Part shown: positions 39,562 through 50,355 of the stretch, piece by piece
Layout: each line of letters starts with the position of its first letter
Position numbering within the stretch: position 1 is the stretch's first letter
DNA from: Leishmania martiniquensis
Taxonomy: Eukaryota; Euglenozoa; Kinetoplastea; Trypanosomatida; Trypanosomatidae
Assembly (NCBI RefSeq): GCF_017916325.1
Contig: NC_090166.1
Span: forward strand, 1,444,228-1,508,227
Direction of reading: 5' to 3'
DNA: 64,000 nucleotides
Position numbers and translations under genes: made by a program
Notes under the pieces: model-generated
The model's input: the letters and a program-made list of their open reading frames with translations, nothing else
What the model was told of the DNA's origin: nothing
The model's database searches: none

Positions 39562-42500
39562 CTAGTGAGCCTCCTGGGAGGCCGCTGAGCGCCCGAGCAA
39601 GGCTCCACGGAGGAGGAGATCGTCGACCTCGGCGGCCAGAGCACTTGCTCGCTCAAGTCGCGTTGCGTTCCGTGTCCGCTGGTCACTCAGCATTTTGGAG
39701 TAGCGGAGGAAAGACTGAGACAGCTCGAGCGAGTCCACTGACAGGCTTCGGTACTTTGTGGCAGTCGTGCGAGGAGAGTCTACCGGCGGCGCACGTTGGG
39801 GTTCGCAGGACGCCTGCGCTGCCACGGGGCTGGAGACTGCGCGACGAGGGGTGCGCTGCGCGCTGGCGTCCCACGCAGAGATGTGGGCACCGCCCTCCCT
39901 GGAAAGCACGCCGTGATTGCTGCGGCGGGGCGACGGTGAGAGGGTAAGCGCCTGCGAAGAGTCCTCCTCCGCCTTCTCCCGGACGCTCGCGTTCCTGCCG
40001 CTTTCCTGCAACTTCACCGACGCCTTAGAAAAGGAGTTGCCGCCAGCAGCTGCTGCGGTGGCGTCCCCTGACGCCTCCAGCAGCGGTGCGACACGCTCAC
40101 GCAGCTGCATCACCTCCGTCTCCCACTTTTCCCGTTCTTCTTCCATTAGGCCAGTAGCGCACGCGGCGAACCACACCGCCTTGTCCTCTGCGCACCGCAC
40201 ATACTGCTCAGCAGCGCCCAGCAGGAGCGGACCCCAGCGGGCCAACGCTGCGATGCATGCCGCCTCAGCGTCCGCGCTCGCGTCGCCAACGAGCAGATGC
40301 TGAAGGCGTGCGACCGCCGCCCGCTCCTGCTGCACGTTCCCCTCGCATTCCGCCATGACATCTTGCAGGCGGTCCTCCAGCAATGCCTTCTCCGTCAAGA
40401 GCCGGGCCACATTTCTCTGAGACCGTTGCAGCTGCGCCGCGTGCTCCAACCCCAGCAGTTTTGTTTGCCGATCGACAGCCTGCTGGACAGACGACTGGGC
40501 GGCACGCCGGTATTGTTGAAGCTCGTCCTCCAGCAACCGCTGGTGATCCGCCAACTCATCGATTTTGGACAGCCAGCTCTGGCGTATGAGCTGCATGTCG
40601 CGCGTGTAGACCTCGGCCCAGCACGCCATCTCGGACTTGAGCTCCCGCTCCAGCTCCTCATAGCGCGCCTCGGCAGTGGACAGCTCCTTCGCAGACGCAG
40701 CGAGGGACTCGGATGACGCGTGCAGCTTCGCCACGTAAAGCTCCACGTCGACGCGCTGACGAGCCTGCAGCGCCATCTCCGCCTGCATGCCACGCAGCTG
40801 CGTCCCGCACTCGCGCATCGCCGTCATGAGCGTGCGGGTGGTGGACTCTGAGGCGCCATAGAGAACGAGGAGCTGCTCCTTTGTTAGTGCCAGCTGGCTG
40901 AAGTCCGTGGCATCCTGAGCTGCCCACCTCTCCGCCTGCGCGGATGCTTTAGCGGGGGAGGCGGCGCGATGGGCCGTGTCAGCCAGCGACTTCGCCTCAG
41001 CCAGCTGTACTTTGGTTTGAACAAGAAGCTTCTCGAGGAGGTACACACGATCACGCAGCTCGTGCCTCTCTGGCGTTGAGCCGTCGAACGAGGAAAGGCC
41101 TGCAGCGCTGTCGGCAGCACTGGAGGTGCGGCGCGGCCCAGAGGCAGCGTGCAGGGTGCTGCCAAGAGCCACGGGCGACAAGGACGGGGTAAAGGGCAAG
41201 GGCGACGCACGAAGCTCTGGGGGGGAGGCTTGCCTCCCCTCGATGGTAGTTGTAGCGCGTGCAGGCGAAGCGGCAGCGGAGCCGTCACCGCCTTGAAGGG
41301 ATGCCCCTGGCTGTGTATCAGCCACGAGCCGCCGCTGCAGCTCCGTCATCTCGCTCGCATTCGCCGAGAAGCGCTGCAGCAAAAACACGGAAAACTCATC
41401 TGCCTCCACCACGGCGCCCTTCAGGCTGTGGAGGGTCTCCGGGCGGCGCAAGATGTCGTCGTGGAACGCTTCAAGCACTCGGGAATACCGGCCAGTGAGC
41501 GCGCTCAGACGCTCCTGCCACGTCTCCGTCGGCACCAGGGACGTTTGCTCCGCACTGGTCTCGTCGGCAGGGAGGCGCTGTCGCTGCTGCTGAACGTCTG
41601 CGCGCATTTCTCCGCTAAGGGAGCACTGCTCCGTCAGAAGGCCCTCCATGGTCTCTCGCAGACATGCCAACGCCTCCTCCAAGCGTGCCCGCGTTGCCTC
41701 AGCGGCAGCAAGCTCGGTCGCGTGCTGGCGCGAGTGCGCTGCAGCTCCCCGAAGTGCCGCCAGGCGCACAAGCTCAAGCAGATGGGGCACCGTCAGGGGC
41801 ACGTCCGCCGGCTTCACCTGCTGGCTCGCTGCAGCGGTTCGCTTAGGAAACGACTCCGGCAGCGCTTCGAGGAAAGACTCCGCAAGGAGATGACCACAGT
41901 GCTCCGAAGAAGCGAAATCGGCTATGCTCTCTGCCTCGCGTTCGTCATCAGCAGCCCACATGTCGCTCTCCAGCGCCTGAAGGCGCGACAGCAGAGTCTC
42001 GGGGAACACCTGGACAAGTGTGGGTGCCAACGCAATAGCGCGGGTGGAAAGGCACTGGTCCACATCACTGTTGGTGGGCAAGTCCGCGGTATCCGCGTCC
42101 CTCACACGCTCGCGAGCTGCCAGCCTGCTCACACCAAGCACACTCCCGCGGTCAAAGGTGCGCCTCATTTCCTCAGACGCCTCCTCCGCCGACGACGCAA
42201 TGATATCGCTCGCGTGTGCACAGTGCTGCGCCGCCTCCTCCACCTGCGCCGGGGAGGGAGTACACTCCGCTTGCCGAGTTGCTGGCGCCTCTGCCATGCA
42301 ACACTCGACCGCACCAATGAAGGCCTCCATCGCAACCGCCTGATGCTCCACGAAGCTGGTGTACGTCAAATCGTGCCACTCAGCCATTCTTGTATGGAAA
42401 GCAAAGGCGCTGCGGTGGGTACGCCGCTCCTCCGCAGCGGTGCGGAGCAGTCGCTCCGTGTAGTGCACCTCGGCGTCATACAACGTGCGCACGTGCTGCA

Positions 42501-45252
42501 GCTCTCCCCGCAAATGGGTCACCTCCTCCTCCGCCGCCTCTTTGGCTGCCTGCAGCTTCTGCTGTTGGGCATGACACAGCTCCTGCTCCTGCGATAGGCG
42601 TTGCACTTGCTGTCGAGCTTCTGCCGCACGTACCCGTACGACCACGATGACTGCGGAGGTCCAGAGGGCGGTCTTGGCAGCTGCGCTGGCGTCCACTACC
42701 ATCGTCCAGGCCGTTTGCCATTCCACAAGTCGCGTCATCAGCCCACAGCGCTGCCGGGCCGTGCGCTGCTCTCGCCGCCCCGCTGCCCATGCACGCCATC
42801 GGCGGTAGGTTGCCTGAGCGCAGTACTCTACCAAAAGAGAGCCAACACGGTCCAGCTGCGCCTGCAACAAAGCTGCCTGTTCGTCTCGCTGTGCGGCATC
42901 TGCGGCATAGGCAGTACGCTCGGTCTTGAGCTGCTGTGCATGTCGATCGGCGAGCTGTGCCACCTCCTCAGCCTGTGACCGTCGCAGGGCTGCACATCGT
43001 TCCTGGTGGATCGACTGCAGCTGTGTCTTCTCTAGAGCGTGCTCGCGCTGTAGGCGCTGCAGCGCCTTGTCGTGGTCGATGTGTGTGCGCGTCATCTCCC
43101 GTCCGTGTCGCTCGACCAGCTCTTTTTGAGACGCCGCCGACCGCGCCTCAACGCTGGCCACAGCGCACCTACGCTGGGCCCACCCACGCCACCACGTCCA
43201 CACGGTCAACGTGTGTGCGTGCAGCACCCCTCGTTCTAGCGCACGAGCAGTCCGTGTTGCTGAGGTTTTCAGCAGCGCACGTTGCGCTGCTTCGAGCTGT
43301 TGGCAATGGTGCTGCCACCCTTCGCACACAGCCGTGAGCTGCGCCGCGTCGAAGTTCAAGGAAGCAGTCCACACCTTCAGCACTTTGCTCTCACGCATAA
43401 GCATTGTTGTCCACCACTGCCCCTCCTGTGCCTCGACATGCAGTCGCTGCTGCGCCTCTTGCAAAAAAAGTACAGGGCCGCGGCTGCTCCACCACTTCTC
43501 TTCCACACCGCGCCGCTCCATCCTCTCCCGCAGCATAGCCGCTGAGAGCTCGCCGTTTCGCGTCTCACTGTCGAAGTAGGCGCTGTCGCGCTCGCGTTGC
43601 GTGCGCTGGGCGGTCTCCAGCTCTGACTGCAGTCGGACGTTTGCCCGACGCAGCTCCTCGAGCTCATCACAAAGCTGCGTCACTTTCACCTGATGACACG
43701 AGGACTGCTCTTGCTGCTCGACGAGAGCCTTCCGCCTTTGGGTCTGCAGCTTGTCAGAGAGGCTGTCGATGTAACGTTGGAGCTTCCCACTAGAGGTGGT
43801 GTGGCTGTGTCCCAGCCACCGGATGAAGCACTGGGTTCGCAGCGTCGCACTAGCCGCGGCGGTGATGCGATCTGTTAAGAGTGACTCGACCACATGCGCA
43901 GCTTTGCAACGTCGCTCCCATGACTGGCTGGATGCCTTGCTGCGCTTGAGCAGCTGCTCTGACTCCGCCAGCGCGTTCTCCAGCCGCACGCAGCGCTCAC
44001 TCAGTGGGGCGAGCGTGTTGACATCGCGTCTTAGCTTACTCACCTCCTGCAGCAGACTGCCATGGCGGTGCTGCAGGCGGCCGGTTAGTCCTAGGATGGT
44101 GTGGTACGCGTACTCCTCCTTGCGCCGTACCGCCTCCGTAAGAGCCTCCAGCTGCGCCTGCCAGCAGGCGTTCACATGGCTGAAGAAGCGACTGGCCGAC
44201 TCTGCAAGCTCTATGTGTGCATGACGCTCTGTGGTCAGCGTCGCCTGCAAGCTGCAGACGGTGTTACGCAGTGCCGCCTCCTTGCGCGCGAAGAGCTGCT
44301 CAAGACCCTCCTGCTGCCGAACGTAAGTGCGCGTGCGCTCGCTAAACTCCACCGTCATGTCTCGCAGCGCCTTGCGCAGTCGCTGCACCTCTTCTTCGTA
44401 GTGGGCGCATTCTTTCTCTTGCGTCGCTACTGCCTTCGCGATCCGGCTGCGCTCGCCGACGTCCGTGTTGAGGCGCTCGTGCAAGGTCTGCTGAGTGCTG
44501 GCTAGCTCGTCGCGGAAAAAGCGTGCGCGCTTCTCCGACTCTGCCGCCGCCGTCTTCAGACGCCGGCAGCGGCGCTGCAGCATTCGCGCGCGCCACCTTG
44601 ACAGGGCCCGCTGCGCTGCTATCACCCGCTGCTGCTGGACGAGTGCGTCGCAGGTGGCCGACTGAAACACCTCTCGCGTCGCGCTCCATTGTCGCGCGCG
44701 CTCACGAGTACAGCTGCGCACCATCGCCCTTTTCATCCAAAGGAGCAACACGCGGTGTGCGAGGCGCTGCTGGCGCCGCTCTACCTTCAGCCGCAGAATG
44801 CCGTCTTCGAGGTGCTCCCGCCGCCCCCACTCGATCCGGAGCTCGCCATCGTGGGTGTCTCGCACCTCTGCCAGCTCCCTCGCGTGTGCGTCAAAGTACC
44901 GCTGCATACTCTTCTTGGCCGACTGCAGCTCCTTTTCCTTCACCCGGACGTTCTCCAGACGGGCCGCCTTCTCCTCCAGAGCGCCAAATTGTTCGTAGAA
45001 AAGGTGGGCACATCGCTGAAGCAGCAGCGAGGCCGCCTCCTGCCGCTGATGCACGGTTGCATGCAGCTCAGCATAGTACGGGTTCACCGGGTAAAGGCCT
45101 TTCTCGAGGCCGACAGCACCACCCGCAGCAGCGCTACGGCTGTCTCGCTCCTCTGCTTCTTTTTCCACGTATGCGCAGAGGAGCGCGAGGTCACTCTGCA
45201 CACCCAAAACCGCAGCCTGCGCCTGCTGCACGGACTTGGCCAACTCCTCCAT
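39562..45252 (-). CDS. Large coiled-coil protein with Sfi1-like Trp motifs
   Basis: The 1896-residue protein starts at ATG 45252 (MEELAKSVQQAQAAVLG); the longer open frame would use GTG and adds a Pro/Cys-rich leader. It is mostly heptad coiled coil, rich in Glu, Gln, Arg and Ala. Spaced within roughly the first half are short segments of the form hydrophobic-x-x-W-[RK]: RVLLLWMKRAM, ALSRWRARMLQRR, CFIRWLGHSH, LTVWTWWRGWAQRR and YRRWRAWAAGRR. These look like Sfi1-type centrin-binding repeats. The last roughly 300 residues are Ser/Thr/Arg-rich with many SP sites, suggesting a disordered, phosphorylated tail. A basal-body, flagellar-attachment or spindle-associated role is inferred from composition only. 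No motor, kinase or membrane domain is seen. Confidence 0.85.
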   Translation of the reverse strand: MEELAKSVQQAQAAVLGVQSDLALLCAYVEKEAEERDSRSAAAGGAVGLEKGLYPVNPYYAELHATVHQRQEAASLLLQRCAHLFYEQFGALEEKAARLENVRVKEKELQSAKKSMQRYFDAHARELAEVRDTHDGELRIEWGRREHLEDGILRLKVERRQQRLAHRVLLLWMKRAMVRSCTRERARQWSATREVFQSATCDALVQQQRVIAAQRALSRWRARMLQRRCRRLKTAAAESEKRARFFRDELASTQQTLHERLNTDVGERSRIAKAVATQEKECAHYEEEVQRLRKALRDMTVEFSERTRTYVRQQEGLEQLFARKEAALRNTVCSLQATLTTERHAHIELAESASRFFSHVNACWQAQLEALTEAVRRKEEYAYHTILGLTGRLQHRHGSLLQEVSKLRRDVNTLAPLSERCVRLENALAESEQLLKRSKASSQSWERRCKAAHVVESLLTDRITAAASATLRTQCFIRWLGHSHTTSSGKLQRYIDSLSDKLQTQRRKALVEQQEQSSCHQVKVTQLCDELEELRRANVRLQSELETAQRTQRERDSAYFDSETRNGELSAAMLRERMERRGVEEKWWSSRGPVLFLQEAQQRLHVEAQEGQWWTTMLMRESKVLKVWTASLNFDAAQLTAVCEGWQHHCQQLEAAQRALLKTSATRTARALERGVLHAHTLTVWTWWRGWAQRRCAVASVEARSAASQKELVERHGREMTRTHIDHDKALQRLQREHALEKTQLQSIHQERCAALRRSQAEEVAQLADRHAQQLKTERTAYAADAAQRDEQAALLQAQLDRVGSLLVEYCAQATYRRWRAWAAGRREQRTARQRCGLMTRLVEWQTAWTMVVDASAAAKTALWTSAVIVVVRVRAAEARQQVQRLSQEQELCHAQQQKLQAAKEAAEEEVTHLRGELQHVRTLYDAEVHYTERLLRTAAEERRTHRSAFAFHTRMAEWHDLTYTSFVEHQAVAMEAFIGAVECCMAEAPATRQAECTPSPAQVEEAAQHCAHASDIIASSAEEASEEMRRTFDRGSVLGVSRLAARERVRDADTADLPTNSDVDQCLSTRAIALAPTLVQVFPETLLSRLQALESDMWAADDEREAESIADFASSEHCGHLLAESFLEALPESFPKRTAAASQQVKPADVPLTVPHLLELVRLAALRGAAAHSRQHATELAAAEATRARLEEALACLRETMEGLLTEQCSLSGEMRADVQQQRQRLPADETSAEQTSLVPTETWQERLSALTGRYSRVLEAFHDDILRRPETLHSLKGAVVEADEFSVFLLQRFSANASEMTELQRRLVADTQPGASLQGGDGSAAASPARATTTIEGRQASPPELRASPLPFTPSLSPVALGSTLHAASGPRRTSSAADSAAGLSSFDGSTPERHELRDRVYLLEKLLVQTKVQLAEAKSLADTAHRAASPAKASAQAERWAAQDATDFSQLALTKEQLLVLYGASESTTRTLMTAMRECGTQLRGMQAEMALQARQRVDVELYVAKLHASSESLAASAKELSTAEARYEELERELKSEMACWAEVYTRDMQLIRQSWLSKIDELADHQRLLEDELQQYRRAAQSSVQQAVDRQTKLLGLEHAAQLQRSQRNVARLLTEKALLEDRLQDVMAECEGNVQQERAAVARLQHLLVGDASADAEAACIAALARWGPLLLGAAEQYVRCAEDKAVWFAACATGLMEEEREKWETEVMQLRERVAPLLEASGDATAAAAGGNSFSKASVKLQESGRNASVREKAEEDSSQALTLSPSPRRSNHGVLSREGGAHISAWDASAQRTPRRAVSSPVAAQASCEPQRAPPVDSPRTTATKYRSLSVDSLELSQSFLRYSKMLSDQRTRNATRLERASALAAEVDDLLLRGALLGRSAASQEAH

Positions 45253-46508
45253 GCGAAGCCTCGTGGCGATTGGCGAAGTTTCCGGCAGCCCCTCGCGAGC
45301 CCTTCCCTTCCCCCCCCCACACACACACACTCGCTGCAACGCTGATGAGGGGACGCTGAAGGGCACGAAGAAGATGTGTGTCGAGCGCGGGCTGTGGGCG
45401 TCCGTGGGCATTGGTAACGTATGTGGGCGATGCGGCACGGCCGGTGGCGAGAAGAAAACGTATCACACAAAGTAGGGAGATGAGGTCAGGGAAAGAGGGG
45501 GAGAGGATGCGCTACAAGGGCATCCGCACCTTAGCGTCGTGCAGGGCTCCTCACAAACGGGGAAGCAGTCACATGCGCGGGCTAGCGCCGCTCGTGGCCC
45601 CGGCATGCGCAGCCTGCGCGTCTCCAGTGCTGGTCGATCGTTCGCTGTGCGGAGAGAGCCGCCGCCTCCACGACCACAGAGAATACGACAAAAAAGTGAG
45701 GAAGGCGAGGCAGAACGTGAGCGCCGCACGGCTGTGGCATGCAGCAGCGGCGTCTCTCTCTCTCTTTCACGGCATAGATCGCTCCCTACGTCGTCGTCGT
45801 CCTCTGCGTGTGACTCGACCCTCGGACCAGGGACGCGCGTGTCAGCCGCACTGGCAACTAGCCAGACGAGGACCAGGAAAGCTGCTCGTGGCACGTCACC
45901 GAAGCGGCAGGAGGGGACGATGTGAAGGGGAACAAAGGATACCGGTGCCAAGCCCACGGTTGAGGGTAGGGTGGGGCAACGAGACGTACAGCATCCCCTC
46001 ACCGTGGCCAGCATGCGCATCCACCAGGAGGCTATGCAAAGCACCCACGAGGCAGTGGCCGTACACACGTATGCCGGTGAAGGGAAAAAAGGGCGTGGCC
46101 AGCGAAAGAGACAAGCGGAAACAGCAGAAGAGGTAATACGCGTCTGGGGGGGTGACTCTCCCGCAGACAGGAGTGAGACAGAAAGAGAGCAGCACACACA
46201 CACAGATAGACAGACATTATCCCACGGAGCGGGTCGGAAAGAACCGCAAGAAACAGCGAAGGCGAATCAGGGACGATCCGTGTTGATCGGCACACGCGGC
46301 CGCATCACATTCGAAGCGCTGAAGGGAGGCGTAGCCGGCCGGTCTGGCGTCCGACAGCGCTGCACAGAAACGGGATGAGAAAGGGAAAAGGGATCATGGC
46401 AGCAAATCCAACGAGCGCCACCTCCCGACTGCTCCTCCTCCCTCTTTCTCCACTTCAATACTGCAGAAAATAGCACGGACTGCACTACCGCCTCTGCATG
46501 TGCGAGAT
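45253..46508. other. Intergenic region
   Basis: The region carries a CA run near 45318-45331, CT/GA runs near 45756-45765, and purine-rich plus-strand blocks (45480-45505). A 246-codon minus frame (45463-46203) shows no protein-like pattern and was not called. Confidence 0.5.
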
Positions 46509-49242
46509 TCAGTTGCGGAGACGCGGCGAGCACTCCGAGAAGATCGATGCCGAGCGCATCGCCAGACGACTCTCCACGTCCATGAGGCTCGCGAAGCGAT
46601 CCATCAGTCGCTCGAAACGCAACTTCATCTCGCTGTCGCACCGACGCAACGCCAAAGCGGCTCTGTCCGCCTCTTCGATCAGCACGTCCTCCGCCTCCGA
46701 CAGCTCGCTCGTTGCCGCTGCGAGTTCGTCGATGATTTTGTCCAGCTCCTCCCCAACGATGCACTTCGCTAAGGCAAATTCGTCATCGTCGGCCAGGCCT
46801 TTACACACGTCTGCACTCTCGCCATGAGTGCCCTCCGACATCAGCACACAGGGACGCGCATCGGCCTCCGCCGCCCGAGAGGCGCGGGCGGCACCCAGTG
46901 CCTTGTGCACCTCCACAAGCTCCGCCTCCAGCGCGTGCACCTCCGCGCGCCGCGCCGCCAGATCTGCCAGCTCTCGCGCGACAACATCGCGCTCTCGTTG
47001 CACTCGCCGCACAATCGAAACGCTCTCCTCGTACTCCTCCAGAGCCTTCACTTGGCGTGCAGCATCAGCTTTTGTTTCCGCGGCCATTTCGCGCTGCGTC
47101 GCGTCGCGACGTTCCTCCACGCTCTGCAGCTCAGCTCCAAGGGCAGCAGCTTCGAGTTCCATCGAGCGCACCGCTCTGCTGAGATCGGCCTCCTGACACT
47201 GTAGTGTATGGATGCGGCGGTCGTAGTAAGCGCACTGCTGTAGCAGCCCAGCCGCGCGCTCGCCTAATGCAGGAAGGCTGACACTCTGCATCAGGGCGTC
47301 TCTCACAATCCATCGTCAGCACCTTCGCATCCATCTTGTCTGTGTATAGCCGGCACGTCGCATTTAAGTAGGCCACGTACGAGTCGAGCAGCTGGAGGTT
47401 GGCTATCAGCTCCTGCTCGCGCTGGCGCACGTTCGCCACCCGGGGCACCAGATGCTGGGGCTCCAGTACTGTGCGCCTCAGCTCCGTGGCCTGATGCTGC
47501 CGTTCATCGGCGAGCCCGCGTAGCTGCTCCCCCCTGCGCTCCAGCTCCGCGCAAGGCATCTGGAGCTTCTTTCTGTGTGCAGCAAGCGTAGCCTCTGTGA
47601 CCGCGGAGTCGTGATACGCTACACGCCTCTTTGCCCCTCTCTCAGCGGCCACAGCAGAGGCAGACTCCTCTATTCGACGCCAGATGTGAGCCTTCTCCCT
47701 GGTGGCCCTGTCGGCGCTGCCTGCGAAGGCCTCTGTTTCCTTGAGGGAGACGATCGCGTCTCCCTCTCTGTTCCGAGTACTTTCGCCCTTCTCTGGCAGT
47801 GTCTGCGCTGGTGGCGCCGCTGCCGGTGTGTCTGCGGTTACGCGAAGCGCTGATGTCTCCAACTTGACGGACGGAGCTGGCTCCGTACGCCTCATCAGCG
47901 AAGGTGGCGATGTTCGCCTCGTTTCGTCCCTAAAGAGGCATGGCCTACCTGCGGGTGACTCACCCAGGTGCCGCGAAGCATGGAGGCGATCGGCGGGCAA
48001 GGTCAGCCGCGACAAGAGATCATTCTTTGACGCACGCGACGAGCTAGAGGTCGCTGTGCTCGACTTCTGCCATGACGGTGCCTGCCACGAGGGGCAGCCG
48101 GCGCAAGGTGCCACGGACATCAGCAGCTCGCCCGCCATGCGCTGGAAACAGGCGGCGGCGGGCGTTGGCCTACGCAGCGGCGGAACCGTGTCCTGGGCAT
48201 GAATGCCCGTGGCAGCACCATCAGTACGCGCACACGGCATCGACAAGGAGGCGGCGGGACACCGCCGTCGCTCTCGCCGGCACCCGAAGCAACACGCGTC
48301 GATGCATGAGCGACTCGCGTATTCGCCCTGTGCAGAAATGCACGTGAGGATTGTCAGGCACTCAACAGAGACGCCAGGCAGTAGCACGGTCAGTAGCGGG
48401 TTGTCAAGCAGGTTGCCCTGGCGCCGGCCTACCAGCGTCTCGCAAAGCGCTTCCATCGTCGTGCCAAAGTTGAAGCCAACGTGGCGGGCAGAGGGGACGA
48501 GAGAAAAAAGGTGCTCCGCGCACAGAGCGCGCACGTGCGCTGTCGACTCGCTCGCTGGGGAGTAGACAGCCAGCCGTACCTGCTGCACGCATGCAGCCGT
48601 GCCATCCCGATCCTTGTTGCGGGGACTGCGGCACAGCTCCTCCAGCGCGCTCTTGTAGACCTGCCGCTGCTCCTCCGTTTGAAGCGTCACAGAGGTGCGT
48701 TTGTTCCGCGACGACATCCCCTGCCCGGCCGGCGTCTCCGAGGGTGAAAAAGAGCTGCGACCATGTTTCTGCACCGCCGCCCCCAGAAGGTCCTCCTCGC
48801 CCCACGGGTACACGCGCACCACGTTGAAGACGAACTCGTATGGGCTCTGTGAGTGGTGGGTGCCAGCGATGCGCTCCACCTCCTCGGCAGCGAGAAGCAG
48901 CACTTCATAAAATGCCTCGCAGACGTGTGCTACAGGGTCGCCATGCACGATGGTAGCGCGGCGAGGTACATCGCGGTAGCTCGGGGCAGGCCTCTGCAGC
49001 GCCGCGCCGAGCTGCTGTCTTAGTGCATCGGCAACGCAGCAGGCGTACAAGATTGTGTGGAAAGGTGCAAAGATAACTTCGTCAAAGGGAAAAGGGTGAG
49101 AGGCCAACCCCCCAGCGCAGTGCAGCGTCACCTGGCGATCCTCTGAAACGGACAGCGCAGCCGGCTCGCCGTCGACCCAGGGGCAGATGTACACACCTGT
49201 TTGGATCCTGTGCACTTGAAAGCCGAGCATTCTCATACACAT
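46509..49242 (-). pseudogene. Divergent kinesin-like protein, interrupted by a frameshift
   Basis: Two overlapping minus-strand frames seem to be one gene. Frame A runs from ATG 49242 (MCMRMLGFQVHRI) to a stop at 47131. It starts with a degenerate kinesin motor: FPFDEVIFAP, then NPLLTVLLPGVSVECLTILT, which aligns with the kinesin S-K-L-T-x-L-L...T-x-M-I region. The GQTGSGKT P-loop expected after F-x-F-D is not present, so ATPase activity is doubtful. A Ser-rich linker and coiled coil follow, ending at about ...LYTDKMDAKVLTMD. The coiled coil continues in frame B (about 47300 to 46509: LGERAAGLLQQCAYYDRRIH...), while frame A turns into non-protein-like sequence. Separate genes would overlap by over 150 bases with no room for a splice acceptor. 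Intact length would be about 910 residues. It may be a sequencing error or a true lesion. Confidence 0.65.
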
Positions 49243-50355
49243 AGGCGAACGAAGCCCTGAAAGAAGAGGGGGCACCGAGCCCGCGCGGCTCCTCCGTGAC
49301 CGCACGACGCGGCAGCGAAGACTCGCTACAGTAACACCAGCGGCTCGGGGGTGAAACTTCGAGAGAACGCCGCGGAGAGGCTGGGCGCCGGTGCGCGTGA
49401 GGCGGCAGCAATGGCACGGCAACTCTTCCCTTCTGCTGCTCTTTCATGCACAGCCAGCAGCGGCGCTTACGTATGACCAGTGCCAGACGCACGAGAGGTC
49501 AGTGAGGGGGACGGCTCATGCACGGAAGGAGGGCGTTGATGTATGCAGCGAGGGTTTTGGTGAAGGCAGTGTGGAGCGCCGGGATGGTGTTGGCTGGTGA
49601 TGTATAGGATGGGGGAAGGGGGAGGAGGGGGAGGGCGCACCGCTGATATACGATAGGCGTGCCCGAAAGAGGGTAGCAAAAAAAAACGAGGAGACGCCAC
49701 ACACATATACACATGCAGAGGGAGATGGAGGAGGCAAAGAAGCTGCCATAAATTAAAGCAGCGGAAGTGGATGCAACGACGGCGGCGGTGCGCGGCGCTT
49801 TGGCGTGTCCCCATCCACTGCCTGTACCCTCGCAGACACAGAAAACGGCCTCCTCAGCGTTTTTCTTCTCTTTGACCAGTGGGGGAGAGACGGGGGAGAG
49901 AGGGGAGGGAGCGAGTAACGAAGAGCGAAACAAAAGCGCGCGCTGCTGGAGGAGAAGACATGTGACGACGGAGGGCAAGTGGAGCGCATGAGCCGCTGGT
50001 GCGACGGCGGATAGCCGCACGGACGCGAGTAGTGGGCGTCGAATGTTGCGAGCGCTCGTGTTCGCTACTCTCTTTCGATACACCCTCGGTTCCAGAAGCC
50101 TCCCGTGTACCGCCGGTGATGCCTGGCAGGCTGCAGATGCGCACAGCGCTCGCAGACGCAATGGAACCAACAGAACAATTTTTTGGCGCCGTTCGCCGAG
50201 GGGTCAACGCGCGTGAATTCGCCTTTCGGCATACGGCACAGCATCCGATGGAAAGTGCGGCGCGCGACTGAGTGCGATGGGGAAAAAAAGGAATTGAGCG
50301 CGCGCCGTCAGCCCTCACGCACCGACTCGCTCGCGGACCCCCTCAGCAGTCGCCA
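49243..50355. other. Intergenic region
   Basis: It contains purine-rich plus-strand blocks (49611-49638, 49881-49920), A runs (49679-49686, 50283-50291), and short open frames with no protein-like features. Confidence 0.55.
49257..49258 (-). promoter_or_regulatory. Predicted spliced-leader acceptor for the kinesin-like gene
   Basis: A minus-strand CT-rich tract (49259-49272) ends in TTTCAG with AG at 49258-49257. This is only 15 nt before ATG 49242, giving a very short leader but supporting that start over the longer TTG-initiated frame. Confidence 0.4.

Noticed and set aside
45463..46203. 246-codon minus frame
   Set aside because: No ordered sequence pattern; lies in the spacer upstream of the large coiled-coil gene.
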